From Coneutiohabitans sp964457925 (GTDB lineage: Bacteria > Zhuqueibacterota > Zhuqueibacteria > Zhuqueibacterales > Zhuqueibacteraceae): DNA of 64,000 nt. The translations under genes were made by a program, and so were the position numbers. The notes beneath the pieces were generated by a model that was not told the DNA's origin, ran no database searches, and saw only the letters and a program-made list of their open reading frames with translations. The DNA lies in assembly GCA_964457925.1 (NCBI GenBank), contig CAYWGH010000008.1, forward strand, positions 124,001 through 188,000, written 5' to 3'. Each line of letters opens with the position of its first letter. Positions within the stretch are counted from its first letter, which is position 1. Below, piece by piece: positions 51,653 through 60,871 of this stretch.

Positions 51653-52435
51653 ATGTTGACAAAAGCTGATCTCAAGTCCGTCATCCGGCTGACGCAGAAA
51701 AAGTATCGGGAGGAAGCCCAATGCTTTATTGCGGAGGGCGGGCGGCTGTGCGAGGAAGCGATTCAGTCCGGCTGGCCGATTGCGCATATCCTTTATTGCC
51801 CCTCACTGCTGAACTCATTGCGTGCGCATCATGCTTTGAACATGGCGCAACAGCGCGGTTTGCCGGTTGAAGAAGTCAATATTGATGCCTTTGCCAGTTT
51901 TTCCGATACCAAAAATTCGCAGGGCATCATTGCCGTTGTTCACAAGCGGTTGCCCGAGCTTGACCCGCTGGAAAAACTGAAGCAAATGCCGCGCAATTTG
52001 TGGGTGGCAATCGAGAAGCTTCACGATCCCGGCAATCTCGGCACGATTTTGCGCACCGCAGACTGGCTGGGCGTCGACGGGCTGATCGTCGGCTCAACCT
52101 GCGTTGAAGTATTCAATCCCAAAGTCGTGCGCGCCAGCATGGGATCAATTTTCCGGCTGGCGATTTACGAAATTGAAGATGTCGTGGGTTTGTTGCGCAA
52201 GTTTCAAATGTTTGGCTGCGTGCTCTACGGCGCGGATCAAACCGGCGACTTTCCCTACACCACGCTGCGCTTCGCAGCAAAAAAAGTTCTGGTGTTGGGC
52301 GATGAAATCAACGGCCTGTCGCCGCAGCTCAAAGAAATCATTCAACACCGTGTGACCATTCCGCAGCGCGGCGGCGGCGAGTCTTTGAATGTCTCAATCG
52401 CAGCCGCGATTTTATTGGCCGAAATGTGCCGGTGA
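51653..52435 (+). CDS. SpoU/TrmH-family RNA 2'-O-methyltransferase
   Basis: The 260-residue protein has an N-terminal substrate-binding region (KYREEAQCFIAEGGRLCEEA). The SPOUT knot motifs are LHDPGNLGTILRTADWLGVD, LVLGDEINGLS and IPQRGGGESLNVSIAAAI. It methylates a ribose 2'-OH in tRNA or rRNA; 23S rRNA is the likely target for this RlmB-like form, but this is not certain. I use the ATG at 51653; an in-frame TTG at 51587 would add 22 unlike residues. It ends three bases before the CPBP gene, so they are coupled. Confidence 0.93.
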   Translation: MLTKADLKSVIRLTQKKYREEAQCFIAEGGRLCEEAIQSGWPIAHILYCPSLLNSLRAHHALNMAQQRGLPVEEVNIDAFASFSDTKNSQGIIAVVHKRLPELDPLEKLKQMPRNLWVAIEKLHDPGNLGTILRTADWLGVDGLIVGSTCVEVFNPKVVRASMGSIFRLAIYEIEDVVGLLRKFQMFGCVLYGADQTGDFPYTTLRFAAKKVLVLGDEINGLSPQLKEIIQHRVTIPQRGGGESLNVSIAAAILLAEMCR

Positions 52436-52438
52436 AAC

Positions 52439-53281
52439 ATGCCCATTGCAGAACTGCCCGCCATGAGATCCGCCACCAGCTATCCCACCATCAAGGGCGC
52501 CGGCGTCGTTTTGCTGTTGACCGCAATACCGCTGGTGTTCGCCGGTTTTCTCAGCGAACGCACATTGGCCAAATGGCCGCTGCTGCTCGGCGAACTCGCG
52601 CTGCTCTTGCCGGCTTATTTTTACATGCGCCGGCGTCGCCTCGATTATCGCGTTATTTTCCGCTTGCGTCCGGTTGGCGGACGCATTATCGGCGTGAGCG
52701 TGATGATCGGATTTGCCCTCACCGTGCTGGCCATCGAAATCGACCGGCTGGTCAGCCTGCTGCTGCCATTTCCGGAACAGTGGGAGGCGATTCTCCAGCG
52801 CACGCTGCGCGCCAACGGGGCAGGCGAATGGATCATTATGATCTTGTCGGCGGTGGTTTTTGCCGGCGTGTTCGAAGAAATGTTGTTTCGCGGTTTCGTG
52901 CAAAATGCCTTCGAACAGCGCCATCAACCGGCTCTTGCCATTTTCATTACCGCGATTTTATTCGGCGCGGTTCATTTGAATCCCTGGTGGTTTCTGCAAT
53001 TCATCTTTATCTCGTTCATCTTGGGCGTGCTGGCCTGGAAAAGCGACTCCATCATTCCCGGCGCCATTGTGCATGCGCAAAACAACCTGACCGCGCTGCT
53101 GCTGAACAATTTGACAGAAGAAACAAGCAACCCTTTACTGGGCTGGCAGGGACACGTGCATCCGTTGCTCTTGTTCACGGCCGTCGCGGCGCTCGCTTTC
53201 GGGCTGTGGCTTTTCTACCGTTATTGTGAAGAAGAAGTCCAAATTCCAACCTTCCTGAACACCCCGCTGTCGCAAACCTAA
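52439..53281 (+). CDS. CPBP-family intramembrane metalloprotease
   Basis: The 280-residue membrane protein has about seven helices and the CPBP (Abi/Rce1-like) catalytic motifs: EEMLFRGFVQ (EExxxR), FGAVHLNPWWF (FxxxH) and HAQNN near residue 200. Members cleave prenylated proteins or peptides, or act in bacteriocin immunity. The gene follows the SpoU gene after only three bases. Confidence 0.9.
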   Translation: MPIAELPAMRSATSYPTIKGAGVVLLLTAIPLVFAGFLSERTLAKWPLLLGELALLLPAYFYMRRRRLDYRVIFRLRPVGGRIIGVSVMIGFALTVLAIEIDRLVSLLLPFPEQWEAILQRTLRANGAGEWIIMILSAVVFAGVFEEMLFRGFVQNAFEQRHQPALAIFITAILFGAVHLNPWWFLQFIFISFILGVLAWKSDSIIPGAIVHAQNNLTALLLNNLTEETSNPLLGWQGHVHPLLLFTAVAALAFGLWLFYRYCEEEVQIPTFLNTPLSQT

Positions 53282-53479
53282 ATCATTGCTGCTGCAGCGC
53301 CAGCCGGATTCTCTTCCGCCCTTTCCGCATTCCGCGATTATTGACACTACTGTTAGTGAAACAATTTCATTCTTTTAATCTTCAACAAGTCTGCGCGCAG
53401 ATTTTGTGCTTTGGCAAGGTATGTGATAAATCCTCTTGCTGAAGGAAGAGTTCGCCGAAAGAGAGCATGGGCTGCAATT

Positions 53480-53923
53480 ATGGATCGAATCATCATTCTC
53501 AACGACGACCTCGAATCTCAGATGCGTATGTATCTGGCGCTTTGCGCGGGTTACCGGATTGACATTGCTGAGAACGAAGTATCGCTGATGCGGCTTTTGA
53601 GGAGGAAGCGCCCGAATTTGTTGTTGTTAGATGCGCATTACAGCCGCTTCAATCAAAATGGCAAATCAGCCGGCAAGCTCATCCAAAAAATTAAACACAA
53701 ACACAAACGGGTTCAAATTCTTGCCGTGACCGACGGCGACGAGCGCCTGGGCTGCGCCCTGCAAGAGAATGGCGCCGACGGATGGATCGATCGCCAGATC
53801 GATTCCGATGAGTTGCTCACACGCGTTCAGCGTGTATTGGCGCTGCCCCGGCCATTCATCTTTGATGCCAACGGCGAAGACGCCGAAGTGGAAAACGGGA
53901 TGAGCGTGTCTGAGTTGTCATAA
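53480..53923 (+). CDS. Response-regulator receiver-like protein, degenerate
   Basis: The 147-residue single domain keeps the acidic pair (IILNDDLES), the phosphoacceptor Asp (NLLLLDAHYSRF) and the Thr (ILAVTDGDE). The conserved Lys of the KP motif is replaced (GWIDRQIDSDEL has Arg-Gln). This suggests weaker phosphorylation or a pseudo-receiver. No output domain and no kinase is near. The ATG at 53480 gives a family-like start; no ribosome site is seen. A very strong terminator follows the stop. Confidence 0.75.
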   Translation: MDRIIILNDDLESQMRMYLALCAGYRIDIAENEVSLMRLLRRKRPNLLLLDAHYSRFNQNGKSAGKLIQKIKHKHKRVQILAVTDGDERLGCALQENGADGWIDRQIDSDELLTRVQRVLALPRPFIFDANGEDAEVENGMSVSELS

Positions 53924-53946
53924 CTTTGTTGTGTGCTGGAACTCAC

Positions 53947-53983
53947 AAAGGCCGGATTTCGTTTGCAACGAAGTCCGGCCTTT
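53947..53983 (+). terminator. Strong Rho-independent terminator after the receiver gene
   Basis: A 16-bp stem with one G-U pair (AAAGGCCGGATTTCGT at 53947-53962, mirrored at 53968-53983) and a 5-base loop is followed by TTTGTTTG. It lies 24 bases past the stop codon. Confidence 0.9.
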
Positions 53984-54097
53984 TTGTTTGACCACTCGCT
54001 GTGTTGCCCCTTGCTTTTTCAGGCCGGTTTATCTATTTTCTGCAGCCATAAAGATTGCTGCGGCTGTCTTGTGCTGTTTTTCGGGTGGTTTCATATT

Positions 54098-54103
54098 TAT
54101 AAT
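54098..54103 (+). promoter_or_regulatory. Consensus -10 box before the subtilase gene
   Basis: A perfect TATAAT lies 19 bases upstream of the ATG at 54122. The -35 region (TGTTTT, 17 bases away) is poor. The predicted leader is very short. Confidence 0.4.
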
Positions 54104-54121
54104 TCGAAATGGTTATTATTT

Positions 54122-56224
54122 ATGCGACTCTTCATGTCACGTCGAATGCTTGCCCTTTCGCTTTGTCTTGGTTGCCTGGCGCTGTTCATGTTGCCTGACA
54201 CGCTCACCAGCGGAAACCCTTCCTCTACCGCCGCCGATGAAGGCCAAAAAGTTTGGATATTTTTAAAAGACAAAGGTCCCCGTGTACTTGCGAAAAATGC
54301 CGCAGCGTTGGAGAATGCCAAAGCGCGGCTGTCGCAACGCGCCCTGGCGCGCCGCGCCAAAGTATTGGCGCCCGGCGCCCTCGTCGATCAAACTGATGTC
54401 GAGGTTTATCAGCCGTACATCGACGAGTTGAGCCGGTACGGCCTGAAGCCCATCACGATTTCGCGCTGGTTGAATGCCCTGACCATAAAGGCGAGGCCGG
54501 AACAAATCAAAACCGTGCAACAACTGCCGTTCGTCGACTCCGTTCGTCCGGTGGCTTCCTTGCAAACTCCGCCGTCACCTGGCGCGCAGGAAGATCGGGG
54601 CAGCTCGCCTCAAAAAGCCGGCGCACCGCACCGGTTTTCCTATGGCCCGTCATTGACGCAGATGGAACAAATTCGCGCCACGGATTTGCACGACGCCGGC
54701 ATTTCCGGCCGCGGCGTGCTGGTCGGCATCTTCGACAGCGGTTTTCGCTGGCAGTCGCATGAAGCATTTCAGCATCTCAAAAATCGCATTATAGCCGAGC
54801 GCGATTTTGTGCAAGGCGATGAGGTGACGCGCAATGAAACCGGGGATCGCGCCGATCAAGATAATCATGGGACGCAAACATTTTCGGTGTTGGGCGGTTT
54901 TCAAGAGGGCCAGCTCATCGGCCCGGCATTCAGCGCCCATTTCATTCTTGCCAAAACAGAACATCTTCCCACAGAAACGCACGCCGAGGAAGATTATTGG
55001 GTTGCCGCAATGGAATGGATGGAACAGAGGGGTGTGGAAGTGACGTCGACTTCGCTCGGCTATAGCGAATTCGACCTTGGGCAAACAAATTATACGCCGG
55101 CCGACATGGACGGCAAAACCGCCATCATCACCAAAGCCGCGGAAATTGCGGTGAGCAAGGGCATCATCGTGGTTAACAGCGCCGGCAACGAAGGCGATGA
55201 TAATTGGCGCATCATCACCGCGCCGGCCGACGGCCCCAATGTCATCGCCGTGGGCGCGGTGAATGCCGCCGGCAATGTGCTGGGATTTTCCGGCCGCGGC
55301 CCGACCGCGGACGGCCGCATTAAGCCCGACGTGATGGCGATGGGCATTGGCGTGCAGGCGGTGGTTACAGGTTCGGTTTCAAATTATACTTTTGTGAGCG
55401 GCACTTCGTTTTCCTGCCCGTTGACTGCCGGTGTGGTCGCGCAGATTCTTTCCGCGCATCCCAACGCCACGCCGCAACAAGTGATGAATGCCCTGCACTC
55501 GACCGCCAGTCTCGCAGGGTCGCCTAACAATGAATATGGTTACGGCATTGTCAATGCTGTAGCGGCCATCACTGCTCTCGGCCCGGCGTTCAGCAATATG
55601 CCGCAGACCAGCGCCGGCAACGGCACAATCAATGTCTCGACCAAAATTCTCTCGCGCGACGGCATTGCGCCCGGCAGCGTTCGCGTTTATTATGCCGAGC
55701 GCAACAACTCCAACTTTCTCACGGCAACACTGTCGGCGAGTGACGAGACGACTTACGCCGGAACCATTCCCCGGCCCAACTCCGACACCGCGCATGTAAA
55801 AATTTATTTTGCGGCCAACGACAACAGCTTTGGCGAAGTGATTTATCCTCCGAACGCGCCTGAGGCAACCTTCCTGGTGCGGGGCGACGGCGTGTTGGTG
55901 GATGTTGACAACCCGCCGTCCACGCCGCCGAGAACCTTCGCGCTGGAACAAAACCGCCCCAATCCGTTCCGCGTATCGGCCAACGCTTCGGCAACAATCA
56001 TTTCGTTCGCGCTGGCGCAGGCAACGCCGGTTAGCATTCGCATCTACAACATGCTCGGCCAGGAAGTGCGCGAATTGTTGTCCGGGCCGCGCGAAGCCGG
56101 GCGCTTTGAAGTTGCCTGGGACGGCCGCGACAGCAACGGCCGCCTGCTTGCGAGCGGTGTTTATGTGTATGTCATCAAAACGCCGCAAGCCACCGCAAGC
56201 AAGAAACTGCTATTGCTGCGATGA
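54122..56224 (+). CDS. Secreted subtilisin-like (S8) protease with type IX sorting domain
   Basis: The 700-residue protein has a signal peptide (about 5-30), an N-terminal propeptide-like region to about residue 170, and an S8 domain. Catalytic residues are Asp in LVGIFDSGFRWQS (about 205), His in DNHGTQTFSVL (about 249) and Ser in SGTSFSCPLTAGVV (about 429). The oxyanion Asn is in VNSAGNEGDDN. A beta-rich region and a type IX sorting domain (ALEQNRPNPFRV to KKLLLLR) end the protein. It should be exported through Sec and then the type IX system. The frame extends upstream to 53933 but runs through the preceding terminator, so I start at 54122. Confidence 0.93.
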   Translation: MRLFMSRRMLALSLCLGCLALFMLPDTLTSGNPSSTAADEGQKVWIFLKDKGPRVLAKNAAALENAKARLSQRALARRAKVLAPGALVDQTDVEVYQPYIDELSRYGLKPITISRWLNALTIKARPEQIKTVQQLPFVDSVRPVASLQTPPSPGAQEDRGSSPQKAGAPHRFSYGPSLTQMEQIRATDLHDAGISGRGVLVGIFDSGFRWQSHEAFQHLKNRIIAERDFVQGDEVTRNETGDRADQDNHGTQTFSVLGGFQEGQLIGPAFSAHFILAKTEHLPTETHAEEDYWVAAMEWMEQRGVEVTSTSLGYSEFDLGQTNYTPADMDGKTAIITKAAEIAVSKGIIVVNSAGNEGDDNWRIITAPADGPNVIAVGAVNAAGNVLGFSGRGPTADGRIKPDVMAMGIGVQAVVTGSVSNYTFVSGTSFSCPLTAGVVAQILSAHPNATPQQVMNALHSTASLAGSPNNEYGYGIVNAVAAITALGPAFSNMPQTSAGNGTINVSTKILSRDGIAPGSVRVYYAERNNSNFLTATLSASDETTYAGTIPRPNSDTAHVKIYFAANDNSFGEVIYPPNAPEATFLVRGDGVLVDVDNPPSTPPRTFALEQNRPNPFRVSANASATIISFALAQATPVSIRIYNMLGQEVRELLSGPREAGRFEVAWDGRDSNGRLLASGVYVYVIKTPQATASKKLLLLR

Positions 56225-56365
56225 ACTCGCCGCGGCATCTGCAAAGTTCGCTTTTCAGAAATGGCCTTTTTGCCGCTGATTTATACTGAAATGCACGGAT
56301 TTCGGATTTTTTGACTGTGAACAATATCTGATGATGAGGTTCGCTTCTCGGTTGCCAGTGCATTC

Positions 56366-57865
56366 ATGCCCCACGCCACTCCACAAGATACCAAAATTTA
56401 TCACACCCGCATGGGCCTGCCGAAGCATGCGACGTGCTTGTTTGGCCGCGCCGGCTGGCAGGTTAGCCGCCTCGGTTTTGGATGTTACCGCATTGACGCC
56501 GTAACGCCGGCGCATGCCGAAGCGCTTGCCTTCGCCCTGCGCAACGGAATTAACTTGATCGACACGTCGACGAATTATGGCGACGGCGAATCCGAGAGTC
56601 TGGTTGGCCAGGTTCTGCAAGAGTTGATCGCCACCGGCGAAGTTCGCCGCGCCGAAGTCGTTATCGTCTCGAAAGCCGGATACGTGCAGGGCAAGAATCT
56701 CGCGCTGGCGCAGCAACGCGAGCGCGAGGGCCGCCCGTTTCCAGAAATGGTCAAATATATGGACAATTGCTGGCATTGCCTGCATCCCGACTTTCTGGCG
56801 GACCAGCTCGACCGCAGCCTGGCGCGGCTGCAACTTGACCGGCTCGACGTTTTGCTGCTGCACAATCCCGAGTATTTTTTGTCGCACACCGTCAAACAAC
56901 ACGCCGAGCTGAACGCCGCAAAAGACGAATACTATCGCCGACTGGCCGCAGCTTTCGCATTTTTGGAGACACAGGTCGAGAGCGGTAAAATTTCATGGTA
57001 CGGCATTTCCTCCAACACCCTCCCGCATCCCGCCTCGCATCCGGAATTTACTTCGCTGGAACGTGTTTGGAATATTGCCGCCCGCCTCGCGCCGCATTTT
57101 GGCGTGGTGCAGTTTCCCTTCAATCTTTTTGAAACCGGGGCCATGCGCGAGCGCAATCTAAACGCGGGCGCACAAACGGTGTTGGAATTTGCGCGCGCCC
57201 AAAATCTCGCAACACTGGCGAATCGCCCGCTAAACGCGATGCGCAGCGGCAGCATGACGCGCCTGGCTTCCTTTGAGACCATTTCATCACAACAAGCGGA
57301 AGAAATTTTCCCGCAACAACTTGCCGCGCTTGCCGCGGTCGAACGCGACTTTGCCGCACGCATTTGTCCCGAGCTTGAATTCACCCATCGCCTGCAAAAT
57401 CATGATCACATATTCGATTATGCCGCGCAGCTCGCCGGCGGTTTGCATGCGTTTCGCAATTGGGCGCATTGGGATTACGTTCGACAGTACTTGATCGAAC
57501 CGCAAAGCGAGCGTGCGTTAGATTATTTGCGCCATCTGAGTAACAATGCGGCGCTTTGGCAAAGGTGGGAGGCAGAGTTTCGTTCGGCGCTGCACGCCGT
57601 GCTCACGACGCTGGCGCAGCAACACAGCGCGAGCGTTGCCGAAGCGTCAGAAAAAATTGCGGTGCAGCTCGACCATCTCGCGCCCGCATTGGCAACGACG
57701 CCGGCTTTATCACAGAAAGCCTTGCGCGTGCTCCTGCAAAGCGAGGGCCTGCACGCGGTATTGCTGGGCATGCGTCGACGCGCATATGTCGAAGACGCAT
57801 TACACGCCCTGTGCGCCGAACCGATTCCGAATTTTTATTTCGATTTCAACCCATGGAACGACTGA
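56366..57865 (+). CDS. Aldo/keto reductase-family protein with C-terminal extension
   Basis: The 499-residue protein has an AKR barrel in residues about 25-310. The catalytic tetrad is Asp-Tyr in IDTSTNYGDGESES, Lys in VSKAGYVQG and His in LLLHNPEYFL. The cofactor-binding end includes LANRPLNAMRSG. A roughly 180-residue alpha-helical extension follows, not found in typical AKRs of about 320 residues; it has few recognisable motifs. NADPH-dependent reduction of an unknown carbonyl is expected. The gene overlaps the next one by 13 bases. Confidence 0.87.
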   Translation: MPHATPQDTKIYHTRMGLPKHATCLFGRAGWQVSRLGFGCYRIDAVTPAHAEALAFALRNGINLIDTSTNYGDGESESLVGQVLQELIATGEVRRAEVVIVSKAGYVQGKNLALAQQREREGRPFPEMVKYMDNCWHCLHPDFLADQLDRSLARLQLDRLDVLLLHNPEYFLSHTVKQHAELNAAKDEYYRRLAAAFAFLETQVESGKISWYGISSNTLPHPASHPEFTSLERVWNIAARLAPHFGVVQFPFNLFETGAMRERNLNAGAQTVLEFARAQNLATLANRPLNAMRSGSMTRLASFETISSQQAEEIFPQQLAALAAVERDFAARICPELEFTHRLQNHDHIFDYAAQLAGGLHAFRNWAHWDYVRQYLIEPQSERALDYLRHLSNNAALWQRWEAEFRSALHAVLTTLAQQHSASVAEASEKIAVQLDHLAPALATTPALSQKALRVLLQSEGLHAVLLGMRRRAYVEDALHALCAEPIPNFYFDFNPWND

Positions 57866-58332
57866 GAGACGAGGCCTTGCGATTTTTTCGCATGGCCTAT
57901 CAAATGCAAATGCGCGGCAACTTGGAGCAAGCCATCGCGCACTACAAAAGATCGCTTGAAATCGAGCCAACGGCCGAGGCGCACACGTTTCTCGGCTGGA
58001 CCTACAGCATGATGGGGCGCCTGGATGAGGCAATTGCTGAATGCCGGCGCGCAATCAAACTCGATCCCGACTTCGGCAATCCCTACAACGACATTGGCGT
58101 GTATCTTATCGAAAAAGGCCAGATTGACGACGCTATTCCGTGGCTCAAAAGCGCCGTGGACGCGCTGCGCTATGAAAATCGCGAATTTCCTCATGCCAAT
58201 CTCGGCTTGATTTACGAACGCAAATTGCTTTGGCCGCTGGCGCTGGTGTGTTATGAACGCGCGCTGGCGGTGCGGCCGGATTACTCGCTCGCGCGGCAGG
58301 CCGTGGAACGTTTGCGCGCAAATTTGAATTGA
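57853..58332 (+). CDS. Tetratricopeptide repeat protein
   Basis: The 159-residue protein contains about four TPR units, for example LEQAIAHYKRSLEIEPTAEA and LDEAIAECRRAIKLDPDFGN. No signal peptide or other domain is visible. It overlaps the end of the aldo/keto reductase gene in another frame, so the two are translationally coupled and may act together. The start at 57853 is the first ATG that gives the repeat frame. Confidence 0.87.
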   Translation: MERLRDEALRFFRMAYQMQMRGNLEQAIAHYKRSLEIEPTAEAHTFLGWTYSMMGRLDEAIAECRRAIKLDPDFGNPYNDIGVYLIEKGQIDDAIPWLKSAVDALRYENREFPHANLGLIYERKLLWPLALVCYERALAVRPDYSLARQAVERLRANLN

Positions 58333-58338
58333 GGCAAT

Positions 58339-58530
58339 ATGACGACACAAGCGCTGTTGATTCTCGCGCTCGGCTGTTTGCTGCTCGGTGGGCTGTTGGC
58401 GTGGCTCTGGATTGATTTTTACCGCCGTAATCGCCGAATGCGAAACCCGTCGTTGGGCAGCTCGACGATGCAAGATGCTTCATTGAAACGCGCGCGCCCA
58501 AATGAAAAGGACATGAATCGGCGCACTTAA
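58339..58530 (+). CDS. Small single-pass membrane protein
   Basis: The 63-residue protein has one membrane helix (LLILALGCLLLGGLLAWLWI) followed by a basic, polar tail. GAGG stands four bases before the ATG, and the start is six bases after the TPR stop, which supports translation. No homologue is known to me. Confidence 0.55.
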   Translation: MTTQALLILALGCLLLGGLLAWLWIDFYRRNRRMRNPSLGSSTMQDASLKRARPNEKDMNRRT

Positions 58531-58692
58531 CGCTGATTCATGTCCGTTCAAAACACCGTATTGGGGGCATAATGCTCCTGCAATGGCCTGGCGGTTGCCT
58601 TAACGGCTCAAGAGTTCCCTCCATCTCAATCAACGTCGGTCAGGAGTATTTTCAGACCGGCGCATTTTTTCCAGGGTGGTCAGGCAAAAATC

Positions 58693-58899
58693 TTATCTCA
58701 TCAGCCGCACACGCACGGCGCGATCACCCTTCATTTCACGCTGAACATCAAATCCGACGCGTTGGCCGGGCTTGAGCTGGCGGCCGGGCACGCCCGCGTC
58801 CAAATCATTCGCGTGCACGAACAAATCCTCATCGTCATCGCTGGTAATGAAGCCAAAGCCTTTGGCGGGATCCCATTTTTTGACAGTGCCGTATTGCAT
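58693..58899 (-). CDS. Cold-shock domain protein
   Basis: The 68-residue protein is a single cold-shock domain with RNP1 (KGFGFI) and RNP2 (DLFVHA), which bind single-stranded RNA or DNA. The second ATG (58899) is chosen since AAGGAG is six bases upstream; the ATG at 58905 directly abuts that site. Confidence 0.95.
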   Translation of the reverse strand: MQYGTVKKWDPAKGFGFITSDDDEDLFVHANDLDAGVPGRQLKPGQRVGFDVQREMKGDRAVRVRLMR

Positions 58900-59065
58900 G
58901 ATCATCTCCTTTATCAGATGCTACGGTTTTTGTTTGCCGATGAAAAGATTGCCAGAAAATCTGAAAAAGCCGGGGGCTGAGCGCAAAGCTTCACAAACGC
59001 CCTGCGGGATGTCCCACGGAAGAATGCCTTCTTAAAATAACCACCTACGAGATGAATTATTTTAT

Positions 59066-59983
59066 TCATTGCACAAAATCCCGTTCGTGCAATTTCACCG
59101 CCAGCACGGGACAGGGCGCGTGCCGGATGACGCGGGCGGTATTGCCGCCAAGAAAGAAATCCTGCAGCCGGCTCAGGCCGCGTGTTCCCATCACGATCAA
59201 ATCAATTTCATTGGCATCCGCAAAGGTGACGATCTCGTGATACGGCCGTCCGGTGAGCACGTGTGTTTGATAACGGCGCGGCCGCGACTCGAATTCGCCC
59301 AGCAAACGCTCCATTTCTTGATGCGACTGCGCCGTAAAATCTTGATTGAATTGTTCGGCGAGATCGATATTGATGGTATAATGCGCGGGATACACCGGCA
59401 CATCAATCACATGCAAAACCTGCAAATGCGCGTCGAATAAATGCGCCAGGGCAACGGCATAACGCAGGGCTTTGGCGCTATCCGGCGAGAAATCCACCGG
59501 CGCAAGAATCTTGAGATACGGCATCACCTCGACCGCCTCAGCTGTCGGTGTGCGCGCCACCAGCACCGGGCAACCGGCATCACGCATCAAGTCTTCTGCG
59601 ATGCTGCCCATAATCAAATGGCTCAGGCCGCTGCGGCCGTGCGTGCCGGCAACGATCAAATCGATGTGATGATCGGCGGCAAATCGGATAATTTCCTCGC
59701 TGGGATGCGCATTTTGACGCACCTCGCGGCGCACGCGCAAACGTTGCAACGGCGCCAAGCCCAAGCGCTCCGTGAGTTCGCCTTCGGTGATTTCCTCCAG
59801 CTCGTCACGCGCCGGATCCAGTTCGGGAAATTTCGGCGGCGCTGCGGCTGCCTTTTCCGTCAACACGTGCAACATCGTGAGTCGCGCATCAAAACGCTCG
59901 GTCAGCATCGCAGCATGTCCGAGCGCCGCGCTCGGCGGCTCGGCAAAATCGGTGGGAATCAGAATTTCACGAATTTGGATCAT
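59066..59983 (-). CDS. Tandem universal stress protein
   Basis: The 305-residue protein has two UspA domains (about 1-150 and 155-300). Both keep the ATP-binding pattern GX2GX9G: GTHGRSGLSHLIMGS in the first and GTRGLSRLQDFFLGG in the second. The second has Gly-Asn-Thr where Ser/Thr is usual. Such proteins support survival under stress. GAGG lies six bases before the ATG. It stands alone between the cold-shock gene and a glycosyltransferase gene on the same strand. Confidence 0.93.
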   Translation of the reverse strand: MIQIREILIPTDFAEPPSAALGHAAMLTERFDARLTMLHVLTEKAAAAPPKFPELDPARDELEEITEGELTERLGLAPLQRLRVRREVRQNAHPSEEIIRFAADHHIDLIVAGTHGRSGLSHLIMGSIAEDLMRDAGCPVLVARTPTAEAVEVMPYLKILAPVDFSPDSAKALRYAVALAHLFDAHLQVLHVIDVPVYPAHYTINIDLAEQFNQDFTAQSHQEMERLLGEFESRPRRYQTHVLTGRPYHEIVTFADANEIDLIVMGTRGLSRLQDFFLGGNTARVIRHAPCPVLAVKLHERDFVQ

Positions 59984-60034
59984 GTTGCGCCTCGTCGCCT
60001 GGTCAAAAATTCCAACATTTAGCTAAAATAGGTA

Positions 60035-60865
60035 TCAGGAATGCCGCTTGCGCAATTCTTCATAATATGCTGCTTCGGCTAGTTTGCCGCGTTTGGCAAA
60101 ACCCTGGGACAGAATTTGGCATTTTTGTGACAACATTGCAAGCGTTGCTTTGCGCCATTCGTCCTTGAGCCGATCCTGCGCCAGCATTTTCAACAATGCT
60201 GTAACGCGATAGCGGTCAATCCCCCACTCGCTTTGCGAGAGTTGATCGCCGTGCCCGCCGCGCTTGACGATCAACAATTCATCGATAAAACCGACCTCAA
60301 CGCGCGCGGCCACTCGCAGCCATAAATCATAATCTTCACAAACCGGCAAGTTCTCATCGAACACGCCAACCTCTTCGAATAACTCGCGACGCATCAGCAC
60401 GGAGGAGGGGCTGATGATGCACCGCGGCAGGCAGTGCGGATAAATCCAGCCGCCATATTTGCGGTGAATCAACTTCTGATTCACCCGGCGGCCACGACGA
60501 ATCCAGATTTCGTTGGTGTAACAGAGCAGCACGCCGGGATGTTGCTGCATCCAGGCGAGCTGTTGCGCGAGTTTGTGCGGCGTCCACAAATCGTCCGAAT
60601 CCAAAAACGTAAGCAAGCGGCCGCGCGCCAAGCGAATGCCGTGATTGCGCGCAGCAGATACGCCGCGATGCGCCTGAGGAATATAATGAATTTGCTCGCC
60701 AAACGCCGCACACATTTGGGCGGTGTCGTCGGTCGAGCCGTCGTCAATGATCAATAACTCAAAGTCGCGCGTGCTTTGCGCCAACACCGAAGCAATTGCT
60801 TCTCGTAAAAAAGCAGCACGATTGTAGGTTGGAATGATGATCGAAGTCAACGGCGTCGCAGTCAT
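60035..60865 (-). CDS. Glycosyltransferase family 2 protein
   Basis: The 276-residue cytosolic-face enzyme has the GT-A start TSIIIPTYNRAAFL, the nucleotide-binding LLIIDDGSTDDT and the metal-binding FLDSDDLW. PVCEDYDLWLR, with the probable catalytic base region, follows. It is a typical single-domain GT2 that adds one sugar to a glycan or lipid. The ATG at 60865 fits the family start. No ribosome site is seen, and a strong promoter at 60872-60900 would place transcription initiation at the ATG itself. Confidence 0.92.
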   Translation of the reverse strand: MTATPLTSIIIPTYNRAAFLREAIASVLAQSTRDFELLIIDDGSTDDTAQMCAAFGEQIHYIPQAHRGVSAARNHGIRLARGRLLTFLDSDDLWTPHKLAQQLAWMQQHPGVLLCYTNEIWIRRGRRVNQKLIHRKYGGWIYPHCLPRCIISPSSVLMRRELFEEVGVFDENLPVCEDYDLWLRVAARVEVGFIDELLIVKRGGHGDQLSQSEWGIDRYRVTALLKMLAQDRLKDEWRKATLAMLSQKCQILSQGFAKRGKLAEAAYYEELRKRHS

Positions 60866-60871
60866 GACGCA

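Noticed and set aside
52426..53229. Overlapping plus-strand frame in the CPBP region
   Set aside because: It is an Arg-rich alternative frame of the CPBP protease gene, which has membrane helices and catalytic motifs.
53341..53369. TTGACA upstream of the receiver gene as a promoter
   Set aside because: The -35 box is perfect but the hexamer 17 bases downstream (ATTTCA) does not look like a -10 box.
53933..54121. Upstream extension of the subtilase frame
   Set aside because: It runs through a 16-bp stem terminator and the residues do not form a better signal peptide than the one starting at 54122.
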